Assembly (NCBI GenBank): GCA_001796335.1
Contig: MGMF01000010.1
Location: 1 to 64,000, forward strand
Source: Chloroflexi bacterium GWB2_49_20
GTDB taxonomy: Bacteria > Chloroflexota > Anaerolineae > Anaerolineales > Villigracilaceae
Direction: 5' to 3'
Length of the DNA stretch: 64,000 nt
In this document: positions 48,826-57,834 of the stretch, in pieces
Numbering within the stretch: position 1 is the first letter of the stretch
Layout: the number at the start of each line of letters is the position of its first letter
Notes under the pieces: generated by a model
Told to the model about the DNA's origin: nothing
Databases searched by the model: none
What the model saw: the letters and a program-made list of their open reading frames with translations, nothing else
Made by a program: the position numbers and the translations under genes

Positions 48826-50649
48826 ATGAACGGATATGGTGGAAAAATTCTACGTGTTAATTTGACAACCGGTAAAATCACAAAAGAACAGACTCCGGCA
48901 GATGTGGCGCGCGATTTCATCGGTGGACGTGGTTTCGGTGCGTATTTTCTTTATAAGGAAGTACCGCAGGGAGCTGACCCATTGGGTCCTGACAATAAAT
49001 TGATCATCTCCAGTGGCCCCATGTCTGGCTTGATGATCCCCGGCGCGGGGAAATGTGATTTCACTACCAAATCTCCACTTACCGGTGGTTATGCATCTGC
49101 TTCGATGGGGGGGCATTTTACGGCTGAGATTAAATATGCCGGGTTGGACAGTATTATCTTGGAAGGTATCAGCCCCAAACCAGTTTATCTGTTCATAAAT
49201 GATGACAAAATTGAATTGCGGGATGCAAAAGAGTTTTGGGGCATGGGAACCATCTCAGTTGAAAAGCAATTTAAAGATAAGTTGGGTGAAGAATACCAGG
49301 TGGCTGTCATCGGCCCAGGTGGTGAAAACGTTGTGCCATACGCGTGTATTAATCACGATTTTGGCCGGCAGGCTGGACGCGGTGGCGTAGGGGCGGTGAT
49401 GGGTGTAAAGAAAGTGAAGGCGATTGTTATCCACGGTACAAAATCTATCCCGGTTTCAGATACAACAGCTTATCGGCAGGCAGGCAAGGCGTTGTATAAA
49501 GCTTGCAAGGATGCCAGTTTTCTGGCAGAGTGGACTCGATATGGGACAACTGTGGTAACCAGTTGGTGCGACGAAGTAGGAGCACTTCCCACGCGAAATT
49601 TCAGTGCCGGATCTTTTGAAGATGGAAAAAATCTTTATGGTTCTGTCATGCGTGATAAAATTGTGATTACCGACAAAGGCTGCTTTGGCTGCCCGTCTCC
49701 GTGTGGAAAATATAGCCGCTCGAAAAAATACAGCAGTTATGTTGAAGGGCCGGAATATGAGACTATCGGATTGATGGGGTCAAACTTGGGTATTTCCGAT
49801 ATTGAGGCCGTGGCACAGGCGAATCTGCTGGCAGATGATGCAGGTCTTGACACGATTAGTGCCGGGAATGCCATCGGCTGGGCAATGGAATGTTATGAAA
49901 ATGGTATTTTCACTAAAACAGACACTGATGGGGTAGACCTGAGATTTGGCAATGTTGAAGCTACTTTTGAACTGATCGGCAAAATCTCCCGAAAAGAGGG
50001 GCTGGGTGCGTTGCTGTCAGAAGGTGTCAAAAAAGCTTCTCAGAAAATTGGCAAGGGTTCTGAGAAGTTTGCCATCCACGTAAAAGGTATGGAACAATCT
50101 GCCTATGCAACTCACAATGCCACTGCCATGCTGCTGGCGTATATGACCTGCGATGTAGGTGCGCACCACAACCGCGCTTGGGCTATTACCTATGATTTGC
50201 AAGTTGGCCGTGACCTGGTTGTCCCTGAAAAAGTTGCACGCGTAATCTGGCTGCAGAATTTCCGCCCCATGTTTGATGTGTTGGGTGGCTGCCGTTTGCA
50301 ATGGGTGGAACTGGGTATCGATCGTGATCTATACATCCCTGCACTTGAAGCCATCACAGGTATTCACCGAACATGGGTAGATTATGAAAAAGTCGGAGAG
50401 CGTATCTGGAATCTGACTCGTATGTTCTGGGCGCGGGAAAACAATGGTTTTGGCCGCAGTTGGGATTTACCGGCACCACGATTTTATGAGGAAGCCCCAA
50501 AATCGGGAGCGACCAAAGGACAGATCACTAAAATAGAAGATGTCCACCGGTTGTTGGACATGTATTATGAGCAGCGAGGCTGGAACAAAGATGGAATGCC
50601 AACACCGGAAAGACTCTCAGCGTTAAATCTTGCTGAACTGGTTGCATGA
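48826..50649 (+). CDS. Aldehyde ferredoxin oxidoreductase, catalytic subunit
   Basis: This 607-residue AOR-family protein begins with GYGGKILRVNLTTG and has RDFIGGRGFGAYFLYKEVP, SASMGGHFTAEIKYAG and VIGPGGENVVPYA in the pterin-binding N-terminal domain. The cluster motif is Cys286, Cys289 and Cys293 (CFGCPSPC), with the fourth Cys near 489 (GGCRLQW). Such enzymes hold a tungsten or molybdenum bis-pterin cofactor and oxidise aldehydes to acids, or reduce acids, with ferredoxin. AGGAG precedes the ATG. A MoaD-like gene follows directly, as in many AOR operons. Confidence 0.94.
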   Translation: MNGYGGKILRVNLTTGKITKEQTPADVARDFIGGRGFGAYFLYKEVPQGADPLGPDNKLIISSGPMSGLMIPGAGKCDFTTKSPLTGGYASASMGGHFTAEIKYAGLDSIILEGISPKPVYLFINDDKIELRDAKEFWGMGTISVEKQFKDKLGEEYQVAVIGPGGENVVPYACINHDFGRQAGRGGVGAVMGVKKVKAIVIHGTKSIPVSDTTAYRQAGKALYKACKDASFLAEWTRYGTTVVTSWCDEVGALPTRNFSAGSFEDGKNLYGSVMRDKIVITDKGCFGCPSPCGKYSRSKKYSSYVEGPEYETIGLMGSNLGISDIEAVAQANLLADDAGLDTISAGNAIGWAMECYENGIFTKTDTDGVDLRFGNVEATFELIGKISRKEGLGALLSEGVKKASQKIGKGSEKFAIHVKGMEQSAYATHNATAMLLAYMTCDVGAHHNRAWAITYDLQVGRDLVVPEKVARVIWLQNFRPMFDVLGGCRLQWVELGIDRDLYIPALEAITGIHRTWVDYEKVGERIWNLTRMFWARENNGFGRSWDLPAPRFYEEAPKSGATKGQITKIEDVHRLLDMYYEQRGWNKDGMPTPERLSALNLAELVA

Positions 50650-50650
50650 A

Positions 50651-50875
50651 ATGACTGCTATTATTCGGGCTACCAGTGCGTTAAAAGTGTATCTCGACGG
50701 GAAGGATGAGTTTGAAGTGGAATCCGGACATACTGTACGAGAAACCCTGGTCAGACTGAATATAAAACCTGAACTAATTGCCTTGGTTGTGTTGGATGGG
50801 GAGCAGAAAACGAAAGATTACATCATCCAGGATGGAGATGTAATCAAAGTTTTGGCTGTTATAGGCGGTGGATGA
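50651..50875 (+). CDS. MoaD/ThiS-family sulfur carrier
   Basis: This 74-residue ubiquitin-fold protein ends in VIGGG, so it has the C-terminal Gly-Gly needed for thiocarboxylate formation. The core includes TVRETLVRLNIKPELIALVVLDG and YIIQDGDVIKVL. Beside AOR it probably supplies sulfur for the pterin cofactor (MoaD role), though ThiS-like function cannot be excluded. The ATG at 50651 lies one base after the AOR stop. Confidence 0.88.
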   Translation: MTAIIRATSALKVYLDGKDEFEVESGHTVRETLVRLNIKPELIALVVLDGEQKTKDYIIQDGDVIKVLAVIGGG

Positions 50876-50885
50876 GAGCGTTACT

Positions 50886-50923
50886 ATCCCCGGCAGGTGA
50901 TTACCTGCCGGGGATTTTGTTTT
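50886..50923 (+). terminator. Rho-independent terminator of the AOR operon
   Basis: A 13-bp perfect stem (ATCCCCGGCAGGT and ACCTGCCGGGGAT) with a four-base loop, then TTTGTTTT. It isolates the AOR operon from the dehydrogenase operon. Confidence 0.92.
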
Positions 50924-51020
50924 GAATATAAATATTTTCTATCAATAAACAAATAAATAAGAGTTTAATTATCGAATATAATCAATTCAATATTGAAGCG
51001 GAGTTATTGGAAAACATTTG

Positions 51021-51026
51021 TATAAT
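51021..51026 (+). promoter_or_regulatory. -10 box (TATAAT) of the 2-oxo acid dehydrogenase operon
   Basis: TATAAT lies 32 bases before the ATG at 51058, with AGGCAGGG as a possible ribosome site. The -35 is not clear. Confidence 0.45.
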
Positions 51027-51057
51027 AAGGACAATAAATCTATTCAGGCAGGGTAGT

Positions 51058-52020
51058 ATGAACATAAATCCGGAAAAGCACCTCGACATGTATTATCAAA
51101 TGGTACTCATCAGGCGCATGGAAGAACGGGCTGCAGAACTATATCAGCAAGGCAAGATAGGTGGTTTTCTGCACCTGTATATTGGGCAGGAGGCAGTCAG
51201 TACCGGGTTAATTGGAGCCCGACTTCCTCAGGATCGCGTTATTACTGCTTACCGGGATCATGGTGTAGCGGTTAATTGTGGTCTCCCAGTCAATGCGATC
51301 CTGGCAGAGCTGCTTGGAAAGGCAACTGGAGTATCTAAAGGAAGAGGGGGCTCAATGCACATGGCAGATACCAGTCGAAACTTTTGGGGTGGTCATGCAA
51401 TTGTAGGTTCCCACCTTCCGCTGGCAGCGGGGCTGGCGTTGGGTGATCAGTATGCCAATAAGGATGCAGTGACCATCTGCATGTTTGGCGATGGTGCCAC
51501 CAATATTGGTTATTTTCATGAGGCATTAAACTTGTCAAAAGTATGGAAGTTGCCTTTGCTGTGGGTGTGCGAGAATAATCAATATGGAATGGGTACCACG
51601 GTTGAACATGCATCTGCAGTTTCAGAGATCCGCCAGAAAGCCGAAGGATATGGCATCCCGAATGAAAGAGTGGATGGGATGGATATTATCGCTGTTTATG
51701 ATGCCTCATCGAAAGCCATAGAACGCGTCCGGTCAGGAGAAGGACCTTACTTGCTGGAGATCATGACATACCGTTTCAGGGGACATTCTATGGGTGACCC
51801 GGAACGTTACCGTGAACAGGCTGAAATCAAAAAATGGCAGGAGCAAGACCCTATTGGCATCTACCATTCATATCTACTAGGGAAAAAAATTGCGAGCTCG
51901 GATGAGTTGACAGGGATTGAGAAACGAGCTGAAGAGGATGTAAAAGCTGCTGAGGCATTTGCCCAGACAAGCCCGGAACCGACACCCGAAGAACTTTTTA
52001 TGGATATATATGTTGATTGA
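51058..52020 (+). CDS. 2-Oxo acid (pyruvate/acetoin) dehydrogenase E1 alpha subunit
   Basis: This 320-residue thiamine-diphosphate subunit has MVLIRRMEERAAELYQQGKIGGFLHLYIGQEA, RDHGVAVNCGLP, GRGGSMHM, and the ThDP motif GDGATNIGYFHEALNLSKVWKLP...CENNQYGMGT. The phosphorylation-loop-like YRFRGHSMGDPERYR follows. Short length fits PdhA of Gram-positive type or AcoA. The ATG at 51058 is preferred to an upstream in-frame codon, since homologues begin shortly before MYYQMVLIRRMEE. Confidence 0.92.
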   Translation: MNINPEKHLDMYYQMVLIRRMEERAAELYQQGKIGGFLHLYIGQEAVSTGLIGARLPQDRVITAYRDHGVAVNCGLPVNAILAELLGKATGVSKGRGGSMHMADTSRNFWGGHAIVGSHLPLAAGLALGDQYANKDAVTICMFGDGATNIGYFHEALNLSKVWKLPLLWVCENNQYGMGTTVEHASAVSEIRQKAEGYGIPNERVDGMDIIAVYDASSKAIERVRSGEGPYLLEIMTYRFRGHSMGDPERYREQAEIKKWQEQDPIGIYHSYLLGKKIASSDELTGIEKRAEEDVKAAEAFAQTSPEPTPEELFMDIYVD

Positions 52021-52067
52021 TATTATTTATTTACATAAAAAATGGTAATAGGATAAGAGAGGACAGG

Positions 52068-53045
52068 ATGGCGCGATTAACCATGCGTGAAGCAATATCA
52101 CAGGCGCTCTGGGAGGAGATGGAGCGAGATTCATCAGTTTTCATCCTGGGTGAGGAGGTGGGTGTTTGGGGCGGTACTTACGCTGTTACCAAGGGATTCT
52201 ACGACCACTTTGGTGCTGGAAGGGTTAAAGACACCCCTATCTCAGAATCCGCAATTGTGGGGGCAGCCATAGGGGCAGCCATGACCGGGCTAAGGCCTGT
52301 AGCGGAATTAATGACCATAAATTTTGCTTTTTCCGCCATGGACCACATCGTTAACCAAGCTGCCAAGTTGCATTACATGTTTGGTGGGCAATTTGTGTTG
52401 CCATTGGTTATTCGAACCGTAAGTGGAGGTGGACGGCAGCTGGGCGCCACACATTCTCAAACACCGGATGTGGTTTTTGCGCACTTCCCAGGTCTTAAAG
52501 TCGTAGCCCCCGGAACTCCGGAAGACGCTAAAGGTTTGCTGAAAGCAGCCATTCGATCGAATGACCCTATCATGTTCATTGAGCATGCCACCATGTACCA
52601 GGTGCGCGGAGAAGTGCCGGAAGAAGATTATAGTATTCCAATTGGAGTCTCAAAAATTCAACGTCAGGGTAAGGATGTGACTATTGTCAGTTATTCCAAA
52701 GGGCTGGAACTCTCTATGAAAGCAGCTGAAGAATTAGCCAGGGATGGCGTGGAGGCTGAAGTGATCGATTTACGGACGTTACGTCCATTAGACATGGGTC
52801 CAGTAATCGAATCATTCAAGAAAACCAACCGGGCTGTCATAGTCGAAGAAGGCTGGAAAAGCTTTGGAGTTGGCGCTGAAGTAAGTACCCGTATTTACGA
52901 AGATGCCTTTGATTATGTGGATGCTCCAATTAAACGCGTGGCTCAAAAGGAAGTACCTTTGCCTTATAACCGGAATTTGGAGCAAATGGCTTTACCCCAG
53001 GTGCCGGATATCCTGGCTGCTGTAAAGGAGGTACTGAATGGCTGA
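52068..53045 (+). CDS. 2-Oxo acid dehydrogenase E1 beta subunit
   Basis: This 325-residue transketolase-like subunit starts with LTMREAISQALWEEMERD and has FILGEEVGVWGGTY, TPISESAIVGAAIGAAMTGLRPVAE, MDHIVNQAAKLHYMFGG and VEAEVIDLRTLRPLD. The ATG at 52068 has GAGAGGA upstream. It forms an alpha2beta2 E1 with the preceding gene product. It overlaps the E2 gene by eight bases. Confidence 0.93.
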   Translation: MARLTMREAISQALWEEMERDSSVFILGEEVGVWGGTYAVTKGFYDHFGAGRVKDTPISESAIVGAAIGAAMTGLRPVAELMTINFAFSAMDHIVNQAAKLHYMFGGQFVLPLVIRTVSGGGRQLGATHSQTPDVVFAHFPGLKVVAPGTPEDAKGLLKAAIRSNDPIMFIEHATMYQVRGEVPEEDYSIPIGVSKIQRQGKDVTIVSYSKGLELSMKAAEELARDGVEAEVIDLRTLRPLDMGPVIESFKKTNRAVIVEEGWKSFGVGAEVSTRIYEDAFDYVDAPIKRVAQKEVPLPYNRNLEQMALPQVPDILAAVKEVLNG

Positions 53046-54261
53046 TGTGGTGATCATGCCTAAATTGGGTTTTGACATGGCTGAAGGCACACTGGTGCGT
53101 TGGGTAAAAAGTGAGGGCGATCCCATTACCAAAGGCGAGGTAATTGCTGAAATTGAGACTGATAAAGCCACGGTAGAGGTTGAATCTGGCTTCAGCGGAG
53201 TTATTCGCCGGTTACTGGTCGAACAGGGCTCTGTATTACCAATAAATGCTCCCATTGCAGTGATTGGAGCACTGGAAGAAGATATCAGCAAATTTGTTGC
53301 AGCAGATACTTCCGTAGTAGCGGAAAACAGACCTGGAGTGGTAGATGGGCGAGTCGATCAAACGAAATCGCCAACCGATGAACCCAAAAATACTATGAAA
53401 AGTTCAGGGCAAAATACCCGGCAAAGGATATCGCCGTTGGCAAGGAGACTGGCTGCTGAAAAGGGTATTTCGCTTGATACATTGCGAGGCAGTGGCCCGG
53501 GAGGGCGAATCGTTCGGCAGGATGTGGATGCTTTGGAAGCTGGGACCACCCCACTGCAAACTGCCGATTCAATGACCGATAAACGAGTTGGTCTGAGCAA
53601 GTTAAGGCAGATAATTGGCCGCAGAATGGCGGAATCCAAGCAAAAGGTGCCACATTTTTATGTCACCCGTGCCTATAAGGTTGAAAGGCTGCTTGATCTG
53701 CGAACTCAACTCAATGCAGCTTTGCCAGAAGGAGAAAAATTATCAGTCAATGATTTTGTAGTAAAGGCAGCTGCACTTGCATTGCGGGAATTTCCAAACC
53801 TGAATGCATCCCAAGCCGGAGATGAGGTTCTTCAGCACAATAGTGTGAATATTGGGATTGCAGTGGCAGTGGAAGGCGGTTTGCTGACAGTGGTGTGCCG
53901 GGAAGCAGACAGGAAGCCACTTCGTCTAATATCACAGGAAGCCAGGCAAATGGCAGGAAGGGCGCGATCGGGCAAAGTAAAACCAGATGATATCGAAGGC
54001 TCCACTTTTTCAATATCCAACCTGGGTATGTATGATGTAGATGAGTTCATAGCAATTATTAATCCGCCTGAAGTGGCTATCCTGGCTTTAGGGTCTGCCC
54101 AGGAAACCGCAGTTGTGGAAAATGGTGTTCTAAAGACTGGGTGGAGGATGAAGGCAACCATCTCTGTCGATCACCGTGTAAGTGATGGCGCTGAAGCGGC
54201 CAGGTTTATGCAGACCTTGGGAAAATATATGGAAGAGCCAATCAGGTTGGTGGTTGGGTAG
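53038..54261 (+). CDS. Dihydrolipoamide acyltransferase (E2)
   Basis: This 407-residue protein has an N-terminal lipoyl domain with the lipoylated lysine in EIETDKATVEVES (near K43), a Pro/Thr-type linker, a peripheral-subunit-binding domain (ISPLARRLAAEKGISLDTLRGSGPGGRI) and the catalytic domain with SVDHRVSDGAEAARFM (His and Asp active site). It moves the acyl group to CoA. One lipoyl domain is normal for Gram-positive-type or acetoin complexes. No E3 (lipoamide dehydrogenase) gene follows; 54262-54414 holds no gene. Confidence 0.94.
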   Translation: MADVVIMPKLGFDMAEGTLVRWVKSEGDPITKGEVIAEIETDKATVEVESGFSGVIRRLLVEQGSVLPINAPIAVIGALEEDISKFVAADTSVVAENRPGVVDGRVDQTKSPTDEPKNTMKSSGQNTRQRISPLARRLAAEKGISLDTLRGSGPGGRIVRQDVDALEAGTTPLQTADSMTDKRVGLSKLRQIIGRRMAESKQKVPHFYVTRAYKVERLLDLRTQLNAALPEGEKLSVNDFVVKAAALALREFPNLNASQAGDEVLQHNSVNIGIAVAVEGGLLTVVCREADRKPLRLISQEARQMAGRARSGKVKPDDIEGSTFSISNLGMYDVDEFIAIINPPEVAILALGSAQETAVVENGVLKTGWRMKATISVDHRVSDGAEAARFMQTLGKYMEEPIRLVVG

Positions 54262-54414
54262 ATGGGAAGTGGATACGGGTTTCCTTTATAAGGCTGTAAC
54301 GAGTATTGCTTAACAAAGAAAAGGAATAATATCAGAGTTTTCAACACGGTTGGGAAGGCAAAATATGTTCCTTACTTGAGTTTCATTCAGGCACCAGATT
54401 TAATTTTTATCCTA

Positions 54415-55323
54415 TTAATCTTTCGTTGGTGCCAAGCTCTTATTATAGGAATTATGCACAAGATAGATACCAGCCAGGGTGATCATTCCACCGATAAGTT
54501 GTATGGATTGGGGCAATTCACCCAGCAGTGGAATGGCAAGCAAAGTTGTGAGAATTGGTTGACCAATCATTGTGGGGGCTACAACTGAGGCTGGCAAGTG
54601 CCCGAGAGCATATGAAACTGACATATAACCAAGGATCTGGGAGACCAATGCAAGCGCAAGGAAAACCAACCAGGATTGTTGGGAATAGCCACTGAAAGGA
54701 AATCCCAAAATGAGATTAATAAATAAGCTAAAAAGACTGGCGCTGATGACCATGATTGTCATGTATGAGAGTGGATCCAGGCTTTCACGGCCGCGTTGGG
54801 TGGAAAGCAGATAACCGGCATAAAAGAAACCCGCGGCAAGAGCCATCAGATCCCCCATGCCTAAACGGGGATGGATGATGAAATCATTACCCAGCACCAG
54901 GGCAGCTCCGCCAAGTGTAAGAGTCAGGCCAAACCAAAAACCTTTCGGCAACCGGTGGCGAAAGATAAAGATGGTGACCAGAGCAACCCAGATTGGAGCT
55001 GTGTTTCCCAATAAGGTGGCGTTAGAGGCAGTTGTGTAGAGGACGGATGAGTTCCAAAATGCGAAATCAAAAGCGGTGAAGAGACCTCCCAGGATTGGGA
55101 AGATCAAGTTTCGTCGTGTGATCCGATTGTTTTTTGAGTTTTTCCATGTGAAAAGGGGCAGCAGTATAAGCGAAGTGATAAGTAGCCGATAAAAGCCGGT
55201 TATTGTAGCAGGAGCGTCTGCCCAGCGTACGAACATGGCAGTTAAGCTAAGTGCCAGGATTCCAGTGGCAAGGGCGATGTAGGGAAGGAATTTTGACGAC
55301 TTGGGAATAGTGAATATATTCAT
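54415..55323 (-). CDS. EamA-family (DMT) transporter
   Basis: This 302-residue protein has ten predicted membrane helices in two EamA repeats, with AMFVRWADAPATITGFYRLLI and YTTASNATLLGNTAPIWVALV in the first and VSYALGHLPASVVAPTMIGQPILTTLLAIPLLGE in the second. The family exports metabolites or amino acids. TACAAT lies eight bases before the ATG at 55323; a TTG at 55332 is inside that box, so the ATG is preferred. The gene follows the HAD gene on the same strand. Confidence 0.87.
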   Translation of the reverse strand: MNIFTIPKSSKFLPYIALATGILALSLTAMFVRWADAPATITGFYRLLITSLILLPLFTWKNSKNNRITRRNLIFPILGGLFTAFDFAFWNSSVLYTTASNATLLGNTAPIWVALVTIFIFRHRLPKGFWFGLTLTLGGAALVLGNDFIIHPRLGMGDLMALAAGFFYAGYLLSTQRGRESLDPLSYMTIMVISASLFSLFINLILGFPFSGYSQQSWLVFLALALVSQILGYMSVSYALGHLPASVVAPTMIGQPILTTLLAIPLLGELPQSIQLIGGMITLAGIYLVHNSYNKSLAPTKD

Positions 55324-55357
55324 AACGCCCAATTGTAACCGTTATTCCGGGAGAGGA

Positions 55358-56107
55358 TTATTGATCTGTGCGAATTTCTTCGAGGAGTGGTAATAATTCT
55401 TTTAAGGTGGAAATGACTGCTTGAGGTTGGACGGGCAGATCCCCATCTGGAGGAAGCTGAACATGACGTGTAAGCCAGATACTATATATACCCAAATTTT
55501 CAGCGCCTGAAATATCAGCCATAAGTGTATCCCCGACCATGGCTGCCTGGCGAGGCTCCACAGAGAAGTATGTGAGGGCATTTTTGAATATGAGTGGATG
55601 AGGCTTGCGCCTGCCGCAGGCAGCTGAAGTGAGAATAAATTCGAAATGAGGGCGTAAATCCAATCGATCTACCAGTTGTTGAACATCGCGGTCGTCAGCA
55701 GCATTTGATATCAACCCCAGTCGGAACCCTCTTTTGATTAATTCTTTGAGGGTAGGAATTGTATCTTCTTCGATAAACCAGTTGGACTGAGTAATGGCGT
55801 ACATCGCGTCCAAGGCTTGCCGAATGACAGGATTGGGAACATTTACATATCCTTTTGAGGTTAAAAAATCCCTGAGAACAAAGCTGGCGCTTAGCTCCAC
55901 TAGGTCAATATTTCTCTGGTCATAATAATTATTGAGACAAACTTGAAATTCATCCGGAGTGAATTGGGGAACCGATGAAAAACCAGACGCCTCAAGGATA
56001 TTAAAGAGGGCTATATCCGCCCGGGAAAATATTTCTGGCCATGGAAAACGTGAAAACATTAACGTCTTACCCAGGTCAAACAGGATTACTTTAATATCAG
56101 GATTCAT
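55358..56107 (-). CDS. HAD-superfamily hydrolase with DxGxT motif
   Basis: This 249-residue HAD protein has ILFDLGKTL at the nucleophile motif, TLKELIKRGFRLGLISNAADD (motif II region, Ser), CGRRKPHPLIFKNAL (motif III, Lys) and VGDTLMADISGAENLGI (motif IV, Asp). The usual second Asp of DxDxT is replaced by Gly, so the general acid/base is missing. Such forms may act as phosphatases with another acid, or may not be phosphatases. It starts nine bases after the stop of the small gene at 56117. Confidence 0.85.
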   Translation of the reverse strand: MNPDIKVILFDLGKTLMFSRFPWPEIFSRADIALFNILEASGFSSVPQFTPDEFQVCLNNYYDQRNIDLVELSASFVLRDFLTSKGYVNVPNPVIRQALDAMYAITQSNWFIEEDTIPTLKELIKRGFRLGLISNAADDRDVQQLVDRLDLRPHFEFILTSAACGRRKPHPLIFKNALTYFSVEPRQAAMVGDTLMADISGAENLGIYSIWLTRHVQLPPDGDLPVQPQAVISTLKELLPLLEEIRTDQ

Positions 56108-56116
56108 TCCAGGTTA

Positions 56117-56278
56117 TCAGATAATTACCAGATTGATAAGATTTGCTGCAATGATAACAGACAATAAAGTCCAAATGGCCAGAGTTGTACCAAATTGGGA
56201 AATTGGAAACAGCAAGGTTGATGCCAGCACAATCAAGATAAAGGTTGTTGTGTGACGGAAAAGTTTATTTTTTAACAT
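56117..56278 (-). CDS. Unannotated 53-residue two-helix membrane protein
   Basis: An ATG at 56278 opens a 53-codon frame ending in TGA (56119-56117). The product starts with a basic MLKNKLFRHT stretch, then a first hydrophobic helix (FILIVLASTLLFPI), a short QFGTT turn and a second (LAIWTLLSVIIAANLINLVII). It fits exactly between the lactate permease stop (three bases before its ATG) and the HAD start. It is probably a small membrane accessory subunit co-expressed with the permease. I know of no named family. Confidence 0.72.
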   Translation of the reverse strand: MLKNKLFRHTTTFILIVLASTLLFPISQFGTTLAIWTLLSVIIAANLINLVII

Positions 56279-56281
56279 AAT

Positions 56282-57814
56282 TTACTTCCATACCCAGATT
56301 GCAATGGCAGAAAGACAACTGATGGATGATAATAGAAATGTCGTGTATCCGATCATGGAGCGCATTATTTCACCTTCGCGCCCAACCATGCCGGCTGTAC
56401 TGGCTCCGACTACTACCTTGGTGGGGGCAATGACAGATGCCAACCCTGCTCCTGCTGTTTGTGCAGCAAGAATGATAGGAACGCTGTATGAGAGCAATTC
56501 GGCAGTGCGCATTTGAAGTGAAGCAAATATGACGTTGGAGTTGGTGTTGGACCCTGTCATAATTGCACCAATAGCCCCAATCCAGGGAGCGACCACAGGA
56601 TAAGCTACACCAACCGATGCTGCCAGTCCCTGGGCGATGGCTTCTGTCATGCCAGACTGTTGCATGATCATTGCCATGGCGACCATTTCAGCAATGCTTA
56701 GGCTTGAAGACATGACACTTTTTAATGTACTGTTGAGAATTCGTTTTGCAGCTCCATTTTGATAAAGCCCGGAACGGTTGTAGATAAAGTATGAGATGAG
56801 AGATGCATAAACAAGGATTGCGCCAGCATGAGTGAAAATGTGGATGGGGCGGTTTGTGCCAGCAGGTGTAATATAGCCCAGGGAAGTGATCGTTTGCGGG
56901 AATTGAACCTGGATAACTGTTTTTCCTAATATATCTTTGAATACGGGAACCAGTAAGATTATAATTGTAAGCAGTACTAATATGCCATAGGCTGAAAGGG
57001 CTATTAAAAGAGGGCGCAAAGCCAGTTTGTGGGATGAGCCTTCTTCCTTTTTATTTCCCCATTGTGCCAATGGAAAGCTGACTATAAGACCTGCCAGTCC
57101 GCCTCCGAAAGCGGCGATGTTCCATAAACCAGCAGCTGCGATTAAATATTGAGTTGTACCCATCACGAAGCCAATTATCATCGCTTTTAGGGACAAGCGC
57201 CGAACCCCCGACCAGCCGTCAGCGGCATGGGAAACCATTATGCCAGTCAAAAGAGCTGCCACACCCAGGAAAACAGCGGCTGCGGGGGCAAGATCTGCTG
57301 CATTCAGATTGGTTGCAGACATTAAAGCATTAAAAGCCGAGCCCAGTGAGCCAAAATTGACCGCCCAACCATGCCCGATGGATGGAATAACCACAGCCGC
57401 AATCGGATTGAATCCCAGCCCAACCAGAATGGGAGCGGTGACCGCTACAGGAACCCCAAATCCCCCCGCTCCTTGAAGAAAAGAGGCGAAGACCCAGCCA
57501 ATCAGAATTGCTTGCATGCCACGGTCGTTAGTGAGGTATGGTAGCGCTTCGCCGATTATTTTGATGGCTCCTGCTTCATCTGCAACCTGGTAAAGCAAAA
57601 ATGCAGACCAGACAATCAATAGAACATCGACCGATAATAATAATGCCCGGGTATGCGCAAATGCCAGTACTTGTGAATTTGCGCCAAAAAACGCCAAAGC
57701 AATCAGAAAAGCTGTAAGATATCCAGCAGAACCAGCCCGGGCAGCTCCCCAGCGGTAGCCGACCATAAGAATGAGAATGATGATGATTGGGATTGCGGCA
57801 AGGATAGCTTGCAT
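56282..57814 (-). CDS. L-lactate permease family transporter
   Basis: This 510-residue membrane protein has the LctP/LldP pattern: about 13 helices, with FLQGAGGFGVPVAVTAPILVGLGF, IPSIGHGWAVNFGSLGSAF, AEMVAMAMIMQQSGMTEAI and GAIGAIMTGSNTNSNVIFASLQ. The family imports lactate (or glycolate) with protons. AGGAAAAG precedes the ATG. It is flanked by a CPBP protease gene upstream and a small membrane gene downstream, all coupled. Confidence 0.92.
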   Translation of the reverse strand: MQAILAAIPIIIILILMVGYRWGAARAGSAGYLTAFLIALAFFGANSQVLAFAHTRALLLSVDVLLIVWSAFLLYQVADEAGAIKIIGEALPYLTNDRGMQAILIGWVFASFLQGAGGFGVPVAVTAPILVGLGFNPIAAVVIPSIGHGWAVNFGSLGSAFNALMSATNLNAADLAPAAAVFLGVAALLTGIMVSHAADGWSGVRRLSLKAMIIGFVMGTTQYLIAAAGLWNIAAFGGGLAGLIVSFPLAQWGNKKEEGSSHKLALRPLLIALSAYGILVLLTIIILLVPVFKDILGKTVIQVQFPQTITSLGYITPAGTNRPIHIFTHAGAILVYASLISYFIYNRSGLYQNGAAKRILNSTLKSVMSSSLSIAEMVAMAMIMQQSGMTEAIAQGLAASVGVAYPVVAPWIGAIGAIMTGSNTNSNVIFASLQMRTAELLSYSVPIILAAQTAGAGLASVIAPTKVVVGASTAGMVGREGEIMRSMIGYTTFLLSSISCLSAIAIWVWK

Positions 57815-57834
57815 GGTTGTTCTTTTCCTATTCT

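Noticed and set aside
49107-49113. G7 tract inside the AOR gene as a slippage site
   Set aside because: It encodes MGGH in the normal frame, with no alternative product or stop of interest.
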